64,000 nucleotides of DNA from Elusimicrobia bacterium RIFCSPLOWO2_02_FULL_39_32 (GCA_001800135.1 MGUU01000008.1:1-64000), one strand, 5' to 3'; numbered from the stretch's first letter, positions 16,681 to 25,626 are shown. Program-made: numbers and translations. Notes: generated from the sequence alone by a model not told the origin.

Positions 16681-17319
16681 ATGGAACTCTACGAAGCTAT
16701 ATTTAAACGCCGGGACATAAGACAATTTAAATCTGATCCTATTCCTCAGGATGTTATAAAAAGGATTCTAAATGCAGCTCACTTTGCAGGCTCTGTGGGT
16801 TTCATGCAACCATGGAATTTTATTTTAATTGAAGATTTAACCATGCGAAAAAAAGTAAAGGAGAACTTTGATCATCAAAATGATCTGGCTGCTCTCAACT
16901 ATTCAGGAGATCGCAAAAATCTTTATAGTTCCCTTAAACTGGAGGGGATTTTAGATTCTGCCTTTAATATTTGTGTTACCTGTGATAGAACCCGCAAAGG
17001 GCCGCATGTTATTGGCAGGAATTCAATTCTGGATGTGGATATTTACAGCACTTGCTGCGCCATCCAAAACTTATGGCTTGCAGCTCGATCTGAAGGTGTG
17101 GGGGTAGGCTGGGTCAGTATTTTAGATAATAATAACCTAAAAACTTTACTTGAAATTCCAGAACATATTCTGCCAGTAGCTTATCTTTGTGTGGGTTATC
17201 CATTAGAGTTCAGGGACAAGCCTTTGCTGGAAGAAATTGGTTGGGAGAAAAGAGAAAATCTGGATAGCCTTATTTTTTCAAATCTGTGGGGAAAAAGCTG
17301 GAATGGAACCAAAGAGTGA
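16681..17319 (+). CDS. bluB: 5,6-Dimethylbenzimidazole synthase
   Basis: Nitroreductase-fold enzyme that fragments FMNH2 with O2 to make the lower-ligand base. The N-terminal RRDIRQF and QPWNFILIED blocks hold flavin contacts. The stretch from VIGRNSILDVDIYST through NLWLAARSEGVGVGWVSIL is characteristic of BluB rather than generic nitroreductases. At 212 aa its length is normal. It overlaps cbiD by 17 nt. Its oxygen requirement contrasts with the cobalt-early corrin genes around it. Confidence 0.9.
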   Translation: MELYEAIFKRRDIRQFKSDPIPQDVIKRILNAAHFAGSVGFMQPWNFILIEDLTMRKKVKENFDHQNDLAALNYSGDRKNLYSSLKLEGILDSAFNICVTCDRTRKGPHVIGRNSILDVDIYSTCCAIQNLWLAARSEGVGVGWVSILDNNNLKTLLEIPEHILPVAYLCVGYPLEFRDKPLLEEIGWEKRENLDSLIFSNLWGKSWNGTKE

Positions 17320-18406
17320 AGAGAAAAAAAATTTAAGAACTGGCTGGACCACTGGCGCTTGTTCTGCTGCTGCGGCAAAAGCAGCTGCGTTTTGTTTAAT
17401 TCATCAAAAAAATATAAAAGATATTGAAATTAGAATTCCAATGGGTAAGCAGGTAAAATTTAATCTTAAACGCTGTGAATTTAATAAAAATGAAGCGACC
17501 TGCTCTGTGATTAAAGATGCAGGAGATGACCCAGACTGCACCAATGGCGCTGAACTAACCGCAACTGTTCTTTGGATTAACCAAAAAGGAGCGATAGTTT
17601 TAGACCGGGGACAAGGAGTAGCAGTTATTACTAAAAAAGGTCTTGGCTTAGAAGTTGGGGGACCAGCCATTAACCCTGTTCCCAGAAAAAATATTACTGA
17701 GATGGTTCAAGAAACAGCTGGCCCATTTTTAAATGAACAGGGTTTAAAAGTTTTGATTTCTGTTCCACGTGGTGAAGAGATGGCAAAAGAAACTCAAAAT
17801 GAACGTTTAGGAATTTTAGGAGGAATTTCAATTCTGGGAACCACTGGCACTGTAGTTCCTTTTTCCACAGCAGCTTATAAAGCATCTATTGCTCAAGGAA
17901 TTGATATTGTTCTTGCCGCGGGACATGACACTGTAGTTTTAACTACAGGGGGAAGAAGCGAAACCTATGCCATGAAAATTTTAGGGTTTCCTAATGAATG
18001 TTATGTTCAGATGGGAGACTTTGTAGGATTTTCTACCAAACAGGCTGCTCTTAAAGGCATAAAAAAAGTAATTCTTTGCGGCATGCCGGGGAAAATGTCT
18101 AAAATTGCTACTGGTAAGATGCAAACACATGTTGCTGGCAGCCAAGTTGACATGACATTTCTTGCTGAAATGGCAAAAGAAGTTGGAGCCTCACAATCTG
18201 TAATTGAAGAAATCATAAAAGCCAATACAGCTCGCCATGTTCATGAAATTCTAACTCAACATGGCATTACAGAATTGTGGAATGAGGTGGCGCGTAAGGT
18301 GTGTGAGGTTTGCCATAAAAATTCTGAAGGCAAAATCATCATAGAATGTATCTTAACTGATTTCGATGGTCAAATTTTGGGGCGCTATGAAAAAAGAACA
18401 AACTGA
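17303..18406 (+). CDS. cbiD: Cobalt-precorrin-5B C1-methyltransferase
   Basis: CbiD methylates C-1 during ring contraction, a hallmark of the cobalt-early route. The N-terminal LRTGWTTGACSAAAAKAA is diagnostic. Further blocks are IKDAGDDPDCTNGAE and GTTGTVVPFSTAAYKASI. The ATG at 17303 starts inside the end of bluB; the longer in-frame extension upstream is not supported by family length. The product is about 367 aa. It overlaps the next gene by about 20 nt. Confidence 0.95.
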   Translation: MEPKSEEKKNLRTGWTTGACSAAAAKAAAFCLIHQKNIKDIEIRIPMGKQVKFNLKRCEFNKNEATCSVIKDAGDDPDCTNGAELTATVLWINQKGAIVLDRGQGVAVITKKGLGLEVGGPAINPVPRKNITEMVQETAGPFLNEQGLKVLISVPRGEEMAKETQNERLGILGGISILGTTGTVVPFSTAAYKASIAQGIDIVLAAGHDTVVLTTGGRSETYAMKILGFPNECYVQMGDFVGFSTKQAALKGIKKVILCGMPGKMSKIATGKMQTHVAGSQVDMTFLAEMAKEVGASQSVIEEIIKANTARHVHEILTQHGITELWNEVARKVCEVCHKNSEGKIIIECILTDFDGQILGRYEKRTN

Positions 18407-19655
18407 TAAGATTTATATTGTTGGCATTGGAGACAATGGCGCAGATAATCTTGGGAAAGAAACTCTTTCAATTATTCAAGATGCTGAAATACTATTTGGT
18501 GGGGAGAGGCATTTAGAATTTTTTCAATCTCACACAGCGGAAAAAGTGATTGTAAAATCGAATTTAAAAGAAGTTGCAGCCCAAATAAACCTTGAGCTTG
18601 GTAAAAAAAGAATGGTGGTATTAGCTTCTGGAGACCCTCTTTTTTACGGCATTGGCAAATATATCCTTTCAAAAGTAGAACATGACAAGGTAGAGATTTT
18701 ACCCTTTACCAGCTCCATGCAATTAGCTTTTGCTAAAATAAAAGAGAGCTGGGAAGATGCGCATTTAGTTAGCCTGCATGCAAAACCCTTGGAGAACCTG
18801 CTCAATCTTATTAAAGCAAGTGAGCCTAAAAAAATTGGCATTTTCACTGATGATAAGAATAGTCCAGACCATATTGCTAGAACTCTGATTGAAAAAGAGC
18901 TAAATGGTTATCAATCTTATGTCTGTGAAAATTTAGGGTCAGGGGATGAAAAAATAATTTCTGGAAATTTAGAAGATATTGCACAGGGAAAATTTTCTAG
19001 TTTAAATGTCATGATTCTTATAAAACGAGAAAAGCAATATGCGCCTAAAGATGAAAAATCTGAAAATAACAGAAAATGGAGTTTTGGAATTCCTGATGAT
19101 GAGTTTTACCAAAGAACTCCGGAAAAAGGTTTAATTACAAAATCTGAAATTCGAGTTATCTCTTTGGCAAAAATGAAACTTCAGCCAGATTCTATTGTTT
19201 GGGATATTGGGGCTGGCTCTGGTTCTGTTTCCATTGAATCAGCGCTGCTTGCGCCTAGCGGTAAAGTCTATGCAGTTGAAAAAAATGAGGAAGACTATAA
19301 ATTAATTCTTAAAAATATAGAAAAATTTAAAACATCGCATATTGAAGCCATTCATGGATTAGCGCCAAATGCTCTTGCTTCAATTCCTTTAGACCCGGAT
19401 GCTGTTTTTATTGGCGGCTCCTCAGGCAATATGCATGAAATTTTAAAAGTTTGTTCCGAACGGCTTAAACCAAATGGCAGAATTATCGTAAATGTAATAA
19501 CATTAGAAAATTTATCTGAAGCCTGGGAATCATTAAAAAAAATAGGGTTAAATTCAGAAGTGACATTGCTCCAAATCTCGCGAAGTCAACCTATTTTAGA
19601 GATCACTCGCTTTGCAGCTTTAAACCCAATTTTTATTATCACAGCTAAAAAATAA
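18387..19655 (+). CDS. cbiET: CbiE-CbiT fusion: cobalt-precorrin C5/C15-methyltransferase, decarboxylating
   Basis: Two pathway enzymes in one chain of about 422 aa, as in CobL. The N-terminal half (about residues 8-200) is a tetrapyrrole methylase with YIVGIGDNGADNL and LASGDPLFYGIG. The C-terminal half (about 225-415) is a Rossmann methyltransferase with VWDIGAGSGSVSIESAL, which performs C15 methylation with decarboxylation. The ATG at 18387 is chosen over 18366 because it follows GGGG and matches the family start. It overlaps cbiD. Confidence 0.93.
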   Translation: MKKEQTDKIYIVGIGDNGADNLGKETLSIIQDAEILFGGERHLEFFQSHTAEKVIVKSNLKEVAAQINLELGKKRMVVLASGDPLFYGIGKYILSKVEHDKVEILPFTSSMQLAFAKIKESWEDAHLVSLHAKPLENLLNLIKASEPKKIGIFTDDKNSPDHIARTLIEKELNGYQSYVCENLGSGDEKIISGNLEDIAQGKFSSLNVMILIKREKQYAPKDEKSENNRKWSFGIPDDEFYQRTPEKGLITKSEIRVISLAKMKLQPDSIVWDIGAGSGSVSIESALLAPSGKVYAVEKNEEDYKLILKNIEKFKTSHIEAIHGLAPNALASIPLDPDAVFIGGSSGNMHEILKVCSERLKPNGRIIVNVITLENLSEAWESLKKIGLNSEVTLLQISRSQPILEITRFAALNPIFIITAKK

Positions 19656-19750
19656 GAGGGGATTACTTAGATTGATTAAAAATTGTTTGTCTTAGAAGAG
19701 TTCTCACCCAACCAAATAATTTGTAAACCAATTTAATAATATAAATTTAT

Positions 19751-20857
19751 ATGATTGAAAAAGAAAAAATTGCGGTAATAGCGATTACAAAACATGGAGC
19801 CCTGCTTGCGGAAAAACTTCATCTAAAATTAGAAAAAAGTGAACTGTTTATCTCTGCAAAGTTCAAAAAAGAAAATATTCCGGGAAAAGTTCAATTTTTT
19901 GAAACCCCTATCAAAGAGCTTACAGGAAAAATATTCAATAGTTTTGATGCATTGATTTACATTGTCTCTTTAGGCGCAGTAGTTAGAACCATAGCAACTT
20001 ATCTTAAAGATAAACATACAGATCCAGCAATCATTGTAATAGATGACAAAGCTAACTTTGCCATTAGCGTACTTTCTGGGCACGTTGGCGGAGCTAACGA
20101 ACTCACAGAGGAACTTAGCATAATCTTAGGAGCTACACCTGTTATTACCACAGCCTCAGATGTGGGAAAAACTATCCCAGTGGATATTTTAGGCAGAGAA
20201 TTTGGCTGGACCACAGAATTGGATGAGAACATTACTAAGGTAAGCGCTTGTGTGGTGAATGAAGAAGCTGTGGGAATTTATCAAGATGCGGGTGAGAAAA
20301 ACTGGTGGAAAAGGGAGAATCCCATCCCAAAAAATTTTAAATTTTATTCTTCCTTAGATGAATGCGCAGCCTCTGATTCTAAAGCTGCCTTGCTTATCAC
20401 AGATAGAATCATCCCTGAAAAATATCAAGATTTACTTAAAAAATCTGTAATTTACAGACCTAAAAGCCTTGCGGTTGGGATGGGTTGCGATCGAGGAACT
20501 CTTCAGGAAGAGCTAGATGAGCTCCTGAACAAAACCTTTGAATTTCATGGTTTAAGCGTAAAATCAGTTAAGAATATTTCAACTGTGGATTTAAAAAATA
20601 GAGAGGCCGGGCTTCTTGCCTTCTGTGAAAGACATAACTGGGAATTGCTCTGTTACACAAGAGAAGAACTCGCAGAGTTAAAAAACATTCTTCCAAACCC
20701 TTCAGAAATGGTTATGAAATATTTAAAAATCCCCGGGGTTTCTGAACCCGCTGCCATGCTTACAGCCAAAACAGACACCCTAGTTGTAGAAAAAACCAAA
20801 GGTAAGATGTCCACCCTCGCTGTTGCCCGCATTCATGCAGGTAACGGTAAAATCTAA
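19751..20857 (+). CDS. cbiG: Cobalt-precorrin-5A hydrolase
   Basis: CbiG opens the delta-lactone of cobalt-precorrin-5A and releases acetaldehyde, a cobalt-early pathway step. At 368 aa all three parts of the family are present. The N-terminal part has YIVSLGAVVRTIA and ISVLSGHVGGANEL. A short central part follows, and the C-terminal part has LAVGMGCDRGT, FCERHNWEL and VSEPAAMLTA. The 95-nt gap before it is AT-rich, ends in TATAAATTTAT at the ATG and has no clear ribosome-binding site. Confidence 0.94.
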   Translation: MIEKEKIAVIAITKHGALLAEKLHLKLEKSELFISAKFKKENIPGKVQFFETPIKELTGKIFNSFDALIYIVSLGAVVRTIATYLKDKHTDPAIIVIDDKANFAISVLSGHVGGANELTEELSIILGATPVITTASDVGKTIPVDILGREFGWTTELDENITKVSACVVNEEAVGIYQDAGEKNWWKRENPIPKNFKFYSSLDECAASDSKAALLITDRIIPEKYQDLLKKSVIYRPKSLAVGMGCDRGTLQEELDELLNKTFEFHGLSVKSVKNISTVDLKNREAGLLAFCERHNWELLCYTREELAELKNILPNPSEMVMKYLKIPGVSEPAAMLTAKTDTLVVEKTKGKMSTLAVARIHAGNGKI

Positions 20858-20875
20858 TAAAATCAATAAATTTTT

Positions 20876-21277
20876 ATGACTATAGAAAAAATCTGGCAGG
20901 AACTTCAAAACTATGATGAGACAAAAAGCTCAAAAAGTTTTCAGCTAAAAGATTTAAGAATTCAATTTTATAAAGGGGCCATGGAAATCCCTTTAATTGC
21001 GTTTTTCCCAAGCCAGCACTTTGATTTGAATTCTTCAAAAATGAATGAATTTTCTAAACTTCTTGAAAAACAAGGATTGGTTTTAGATTGCGTAACAGAA
21101 ACGGCTAACTATAAAATTAATACGAATGATGAGCAACAATATATTGGAAGAATCACAAAAGATGCCTTAAAATTACATGCCATTAGAATAAAAGAATTGG
21201 GCAAAGAGTGTTTTGAATCGCTTATCTCCTTTTTTATTAACCCTAATAATCTGTTTGTTTCAAGGAATTTGGAATAG
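20876..21277 (+). CDS. Conserved-looking protein of unknown function in the corrin operon
   Basis: 133 aa, soluble, no signal peptide or membrane segment. I do not recognise a family. The centre has a strand-like LRIQFYKGAMEIPLIAFFP, followed by a helical C-terminal half. It is 18 nt after cbiG and 88 nt before the cbiH-cbiL fusion, in the same direction and with similar base composition, so it is probably a real member of the operon. It is too short to be a canonical CbiJ. Confidence 0.55.
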   Translation: MTIEKIWQELQNYDETKSSKSFQLKDLRIQFYKGAMEIPLIAFFPSQHFDLNSSKMNEFSKLLEKQGLVLDCVTETANYKINTNDEQQYIGRITKDALKLHAIRIKELGKECFESLISFFINPNNLFVSRNLE

Positions 21278-21365
21278 CGCAAATATTGAAAAATGAACTG
21301 TTGCCGCAATAAAATCAGGCAACAAAATTTAATAATGATTTAAATAAGAGTAGAGAGAGGAATTT

Positions 21366-23114
21366 ATGGAACAAAATGAGCAGATGAAACCTAAAGGAAA
21401 ATTATTATTAGTTGGCTTTGGACCAGGGGATCATGACCACTTAACTTTTCGCGCTAAAGAAGCGATTGGGGAAGCAGAAATTATTATTGGATACAGAACC
21501 TATATTAACCTTGTTAAAGAACTCATTGTTGGAAAACAGGTGATTTATACTGGAATGACTGAAGAACTTGCCAGAGCCAGACGCTCCATAGAAATAGCTT
21601 ATGAAGGAAAAAAAGTGGCTTTAATTTCTAGCGGAGATATTGGCATTTATGGGATGGCTGGCCCAGTTCTTGAGCTCTTAAAAGAAAGGGGTTGGAAGCC
21701 AGGAGAAGGGATAGAAGTAGAAATTATCCCAGGTGTGACTGCTCTTACCTCTTGCGCTTCTGTTTTAGGAGCGCCTCTCATGCATGATTTCTGTTCAATT
21801 TCATTATCTGATCTTCTCACCCCCTGGGATATCATAGAAGCGCGGATTGAAGCTGCGGCAAAAGCGGATTTTGTGGTTGCGCTTTACAACCCAAAAAGCG
21901 GCCGTAGAACTAGACAAATTCAAGAGACTCAAAAAATCTTACTTAAATATCGTTCCTCAGATACCCCTGTGGGTCTAGTTAAATCCTGTAAAAGAGATAT
22001 GGAGCAGATTGTTATTACAGATCTAAAAAACATGTTAAATCACGAAATTGGCATGCTCACCACAGTGATTATTGGGAATACGAATAGCTTTCGTTATCTG
22101 GATTTTATTGTCACACCCAGAGGTTATAAAAATAAATATGATCTGGAATCCAGCAAAGTAAAAGAGGGACAAAGAGCTGGTATTTCTTTAAATACAGAAC
22201 TTTTACAAAGCCCGTATAAAAAAGTTAATGTAATTTCTGATCCAGAATCTGATTCAACCTCTTTAACTTCTATTTCACAAACTCCATTATCTCCTTTCTT
22301 AAAAGATGAAGATAGAAAAGAGAATCAGGCTGGAAATAACAGAAACTGGGGAACTCTTTATGGCATAGGCGTTGGACCTGGGGACCCCGAGCTCTTAACA
22401 GTTAAAGCGACTAAAGCTTTAACTAAAGTCTCTCATATTTTTTACCCATCCTCCAACGGAACAGATGAAAGTATGGCTTTAAATATTATTGAACCTTACT
22501 TACAAGAAAACACTAAATTTCATACACTTTTTTTTCCAATGACCAAAGATAAACAAGAACTAGAAACTCATTGGGACTTAGCTGCTGATACTGTGGCAAA
22601 AATACTTTCACAAGGCGAGGATGCTGTTTTTGTAACTTTAGGAGATCCAATGATTTATAGCACTTACTTTTATCTTTTAAAAACTCTAAAAGCAAGATAC
22701 CCTCAAATCACATGGGAAACCATTCCTGGAATTAGCTCCTATCAATCTGCGGCAAGTTTAATAGATTCTGCCATCAGTGAGGGAAAAGATCGCGTTGCTC
22801 TTATCCCTGTCAATAGAGACGCAAGTAACATTGAAGATGCCTTAGATCAATATGAAACCATTGTTCTTTTTAAAGTAGGATCTAAACTTCCTAAAGTTCT
22901 AGAAATTTTGGAGAATAAAAATCTTTTAGATCAAGGAACACTTTTTAGTTATCTTGGAACCCCAGAACAGTTTATTGAAAGTGATTTAAGAAAAGTTAAG
23001 AGAGAAAAAATAGGATACATGTCCCTTTTAATAGTTAAGAAAAAGAAAGAGATTGTTTCCAGTGAGGAACCAGATGAGGTTGAAGTCCCTGCTAAAGAAT
23101 CAGCATTAGCTTAA
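21366..23114 (+). CDS. cbiHL: CbiH-CbiL fusion: cobalt-precorrin C17- and C20-methyltransferases
   Basis: Two SAM-dependent tetrapyrrole methylases in one 582-aa chain. Residues about 12-250 are CbiH/CobJ (LLVGFGPGDHDHLTFRA, IIIGYRTYINLV, SSGDIGIYGMAGPVLELL), the C17 methylation and ring-contraction enzyme. A variable linker of about 70 residues rich in Ser/Asp/Glu follows (about 255-325). Residues about 326-560 are CbiL/CobI (YGIGVGPGDPELLTVKA, VTLGDPMIYSTY), the C20 methyltransferase. The order in the chain is the reverse of the pathway order. AGAGAGG precedes the ATG. Confidence 0.92.
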   Translation: MEQNEQMKPKGKLLLVGFGPGDHDHLTFRAKEAIGEAEIIIGYRTYINLVKELIVGKQVIYTGMTEELARARRSIEIAYEGKKVALISSGDIGIYGMAGPVLELLKERGWKPGEGIEVEIIPGVTALTSCASVLGAPLMHDFCSISLSDLLTPWDIIEARIEAAAKADFVVALYNPKSGRRTRQIQETQKILLKYRSSDTPVGLVKSCKRDMEQIVITDLKNMLNHEIGMLTTVIIGNTNSFRYLDFIVTPRGYKNKYDLESSKVKEGQRAGISLNTELLQSPYKKVNVISDPESDSTSLTSISQTPLSPFLKDEDRKENQAGNNRNWGTLYGIGVGPGDPELLTVKATKALTKVSHIFYPSSNGTDESMALNIIEPYLQENTKFHTLFFPMTKDKQELETHWDLAADTVAKILSQGEDAVFVTLGDPMIYSTYFYLLKTLKARYPQITWETIPGISSYQSAASLIDSAISEGKDRVALIPVNRDASNIEDALDQYETIVLFKVGSKLPKVLEILENKNLLDQGTLFSYLGTPEQFIESDLRKVKREKIGYMSLLIVKKKKEIVSSEEPDEVEVPAKESALA

Positions 23115-23122
23115 ACTCAAAT

Positions 23123-23665
23123 ATGGAAAGAGAAATTAAACCAGGTCCAAGAAAAGGGTTAGTGATTGTCCATACCGGCAATGGCAAAGGAAAAACTACA
23201 GCTGCCATAGGACTTATGTTCAGAGCTTTAGGCAGAGATTTTAAAACAATCATGCTTCAGTTCATTAAAAGCAAAAAACATATTTATGGGGAACATATAC
23301 TGGCAGAGAAATTAGGGATTGAAATCCGGCCTTTAGGGGATGGGTTTAGCTGGGAATCTAAAAACATAGAACAGGATAAAAATTTGGCGAAACTCTGCTG
23401 GGATCAATGTAAAGAAGCGATTGAATCAAAAAAATACGATATGATAATTTTAGATGAGTTTACCTATCCTTTGAAATATGGCTGGCTGGATATTAATGAA
23501 GTCATTCCAGTTATAAAGAATAGGGATCCAAATCTGCATCTGGTTATCACTGGCAGGAACGCGCCTGAAGAAATTGTGGAGATTGCGGATCTGGTTTCTG
23601 ACATTCAAGTTATTAAGCATCCTTTTAAAAACGGAGTGCGCGCTCAACTGGGAGTAGAAATGTAA
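23123..23665 (+). CDS. cobA: ATP:corrinoid adenosyltransferase
   Basis: CobA/CobO/BtuR family protein of 180 aa that adds the 5'-deoxyadenosyl group to cob(I)yrinate a,c-diamide. The P-loop is HTGNGKGKTTAA (about residues 17-28). The family blocks LGRDFKTIMLQFIKS, MIILDEFTY and VITGRNAPEEIVEIADLV are present. It follows the cbiH-cbiL fusion by 8 nt. Confidence 0.95.
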   Translation: MEREIKPGPRKGLVIVHTGNGKGKTTAAIGLMFRALGRDFKTIMLQFIKSKKHIYGEHILAEKLGIEIRPLGDGFSWESKNIEQDKNLAKLCWDQCKEAIESKKYDMIILDEFTYPLKYGWLDINEVIPVIKNRDPNLHLVITGRNAPEEIVEIADLVSDIQVIKHPFKNGVRAQLGVEM

Positions 23666-23750
23666 GTGAGCCGCCGCATCCCTTACAAAGGAAACGGAGA
23701 ATGAAATTTTGCGCTAGAAGGGATGGGGACTTAATGAGAAGAATCATTTA

Positions 23751-24524
23751 ATGAAAGAAAATAAAAAAATATATTTTGTGGGAGCTGGACCCGGGGACCC
23801 AAAACTAATTACTCTTAAAGGAAAAGAGTTAATAGCAGCTGCGGATACAATTGTTTATGCTGGTTCCCTGATTAATCCTGAACTATTAACTTACGCCAAA
23901 AAAGAAGTTGATCTTTATGATAGCGCTAAAATGACTTTAGAGGAGATTACTCAGGTATTAATTTCATCCTATAAAGCTAAGAAATGCACAGTGCGTTTAG
24001 CCTCTGGGGACCCTACTATCTTTGGCGCTATTGACGAAATGGATGAGATTCTTCAAAATCATGAGATTGAAATTGAAGTGGTGCCTGGGGTTAGTTCATT
24101 TGTGGCAGCAGCCAGCTCTTTAAAACTTTCCCTTACAGTGCCGGACGTGGCTCAAACTGTGATCTTAACTAGGGGGGAAGGACGAACCAAAATGCCTTTA
24201 AAAGAAAAATTAAAGGATCTGGCCCAACACCAATCTACCCTGATTCTTTTTTTAAGCGCTGCTTTAGCCAAATCCGTGCAAGAAGATCTGCTTACAGCCT
24301 ATCCTCCCCAAACCCCAATCGCTATTTGTTATAAAACCAGTTGGCCAGATCAAAAAATATTTAGAGGAACTTTAGAAGAACTAGAACAAATCATGCGCAG
24401 GGAAAAAATAACAATGACCGCCCTAATTTTAGTAGGTCAATTTTTAACAGCCGCTGGCCATAAATCCAAACTCTATGATAAAACATTTACTCATGCTTAT
24501 AGAAAAGCCCTTAGCCCCTCATGA
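23751..24524 (+). CDS. cbiF: Cobalt-precorrin-4 C11-methyltransferase
   Basis: Tetrapyrrole methylase of 257 aa. The CbiF/CobM signatures are FVGAGPGDPKLITLKG, IVYAGSLINPELL, RLASGDPTIFGAIDEMDE and the C-terminal TALILVGQFL. It methylates C-11 of cobalt-precorrin-4. Its last four bases overlap the next gene (ATGA), indicating coupled translation with the ParB/SerK-like gene. The 85-nt gap before it holds an 8-bp inverted repeat (CATCCCTT / AAGGGATG) without a T-run. Confidence 0.95.
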   Translation: MKENKKIYFVGAGPGDPKLITLKGKELIAAADTIVYAGSLINPELLTYAKKEVDLYDSAKMTLEEITQVLISSYKAKKCTVRLASGDPTIFGAIDEMDEILQNHEIEIEVVPGVSSFVAAASSLKLSLTVPDVAQTVILTRGEGRTKMPLKEKLKDLAQHQSTLILFLSAALAKSVQEDLLTAYPPQTPIAICYKTSWPDQKIFRGTLEELEQIMRREKITMTALILVGQFLTAAGHKSKLYDKTFTHAYRKALSPS

Positions 24525-24961
24525 ATTTTGAAGTCCATCTCCTACCCATTGAAATTTTTAAGCCTCATGAAGAGGTTCAATCTGAAAGAGTGCTTAAGAT
24601 TAAAAAAGAAATTTTAGATAGTGAAAAAATTCTTCAGCCCCTATGGATAGAAAAAGGGAATTTTGTAGTGTTAAATGGACACCATCGCTTAAGCGCCTTA
24701 AAAGAACTAAACTGTTTTCAGGTCCCATGCTTTTTATTTAACTATTTTAGCGATGAGATTCAAGTTCAAGTTTGCTCAGGTTCTTCTCTAACAGAAATAG
24801 ATAAACATTCTATTATTCAGGCTGCCCTCACCGGCAATCTTTACCCGCCGCGATCTTCTTTTCATATCCTAAACATTAAACTCCGCCCAAATCCCACTCC
24901 TCTAACTGATCTTCAACCCGAAGTTTCTATTTTTGACCCAAACCATTCACTTAGCCTTTAA
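24521..24961 (+). CDS. ParB/SerK-like protein, candidate amino-acid kinase
   Basis: 146 aa. Residues about 1-85 fit the ParB/Srx-like fold used by free-serine kinases such as archaeal SerK: a glutamate-containing KPHEEV near residue 17, ILQPLWIEKGNFVVLNG, and the motif NGHHRLSAL (about residues 49-57) where SerK-like kinases have DGHHR. It lacks the helix-turn-helix of true ParB. The ATG overlaps the cbiF stop codon, tying it to corrin synthesis. CobD needs threonine phosphate and no PduX is seen, so this may be the threonine kinase. The fold assignment is fair; the substrate is inference. Confidence 0.6.
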   Translation: MNFEVHLLPIEIFKPHEEVQSERVLKIKKEILDSEKILQPLWIEKGNFVVLNGHHRLSALKELNCFQVPCFLFNYFSDEIQVQVCSGSSLTEIDKHSIIQAALTGNLYPPRSSFHILNIKLRPNPTPLTDLQPEVSIFDPNHSLSL

Positions 24962-25021
24962 CCCAAATTTTGCATTAAAAATGAAATATTCAGCTTTAAA
25001 ACATTTGACAAAAATCACATG

Positions 25022-25046
25022 TGTCCAATTTGGACAGCAATGGACA
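25022..25046 (+). promoter_or_regulatory. Palindromic operator-like site before the DUF1802 gene
   Basis: Perfect 15-bp palindrome TGTCCAATTTGGACA (25022-25036) plus another half-site TGGACA at 25041-25046. It lies 23-47 bp before the ATG at 25069 and overlaps a possible -35 (TTGGAC, 25030-25035) with TAATGA 16 bp further on. This suggests a repressor site; the protein that binds it is unknown. Confidence 0.4.
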
Positions 25047-25068
25047 AAAATAATGATTCAAAAAAAAT

Positions 25069-25626
25069 ATGAAAGTTGCTCTTAAAGAGTGGGCTGTTAT
25101 TGTTCAAGCCATTAAACTAGGCTGCCATCATCTTCTATTAAGAAAAGGTGGTTTAGCGGATAAAAAACAGGAATTTAATCTGGAGCAGGACAAATTCTTC
25201 CTTTTCCCAACTTATGAACACCAGGAAATCCAATTCATACAAAGTAAAGTTCATGCTCTTTATAACCAAGCGTTGAAAAATTATATTTCAGAAGATGAAC
25301 TGCTTATCGAATGTTGGGCTGAGGTTAAGGGAGTGTTTAAAGTAAGTGACTTAAAAATTTTAAAACAACTTGAACCCTATCATATTTGGTCAGAAGAATA
25401 TCTTAAAATGCGTCTAAATTATAAACCAGAAAAAAATCTATTTCTTCTCTTACTAAGAACTTACCAACTAAAAAATCCACAAAGAATAAAAAATTTAACG
25501 CGTTATAGTGGCTGCCGTTCTTGGATCCAACTTGAAGATGAAATATCTCTTGACCCCTCAACCCCAATATTATCAGAAAATGATTTTAAAATTTTAAACA
25601 AAAATATAACTTCCCATTTTCTATAG
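25069..25626 (+). CDS. DUF1802 family protein
   Basis: 185 aa. The N-terminal signature KEWAVIVQAIKLGCHHLLLRKGG followed by a hydrophilic stretch and FFLFPTYEHQ is that of DUF1802 proteins, whose function is unknown. No signal peptide or membrane segment. It is separated from the cobalamin genes by 107 nt with its own promoter/operator-like region, so it is probably not part of that operon. Confidence 0.75.
   Translation: MKVALKEWAVIVQAIKLGCHHLLLRKGGLADKKQEFNLEQDKFFLFPTYEHQEIQFIQSKVHALYNQALKNYISEDELLIECWAEVKGVFKVSDLKILKQLEPYHIWSEEYLKMRLNYKPEKNLFLLLLRTYQLKNPQRIKNLTRYSGCRSWIQLEDEISLDPSTPILSENDFKILNKNITSHFL

Noticed and set aside
23676-23730. Hairpin (CATCCCTT / AAGGGATG) before cbiF as a terminator.
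   Set aside because: Long loop and no T-run; the downstream gene belongs to the same operon.
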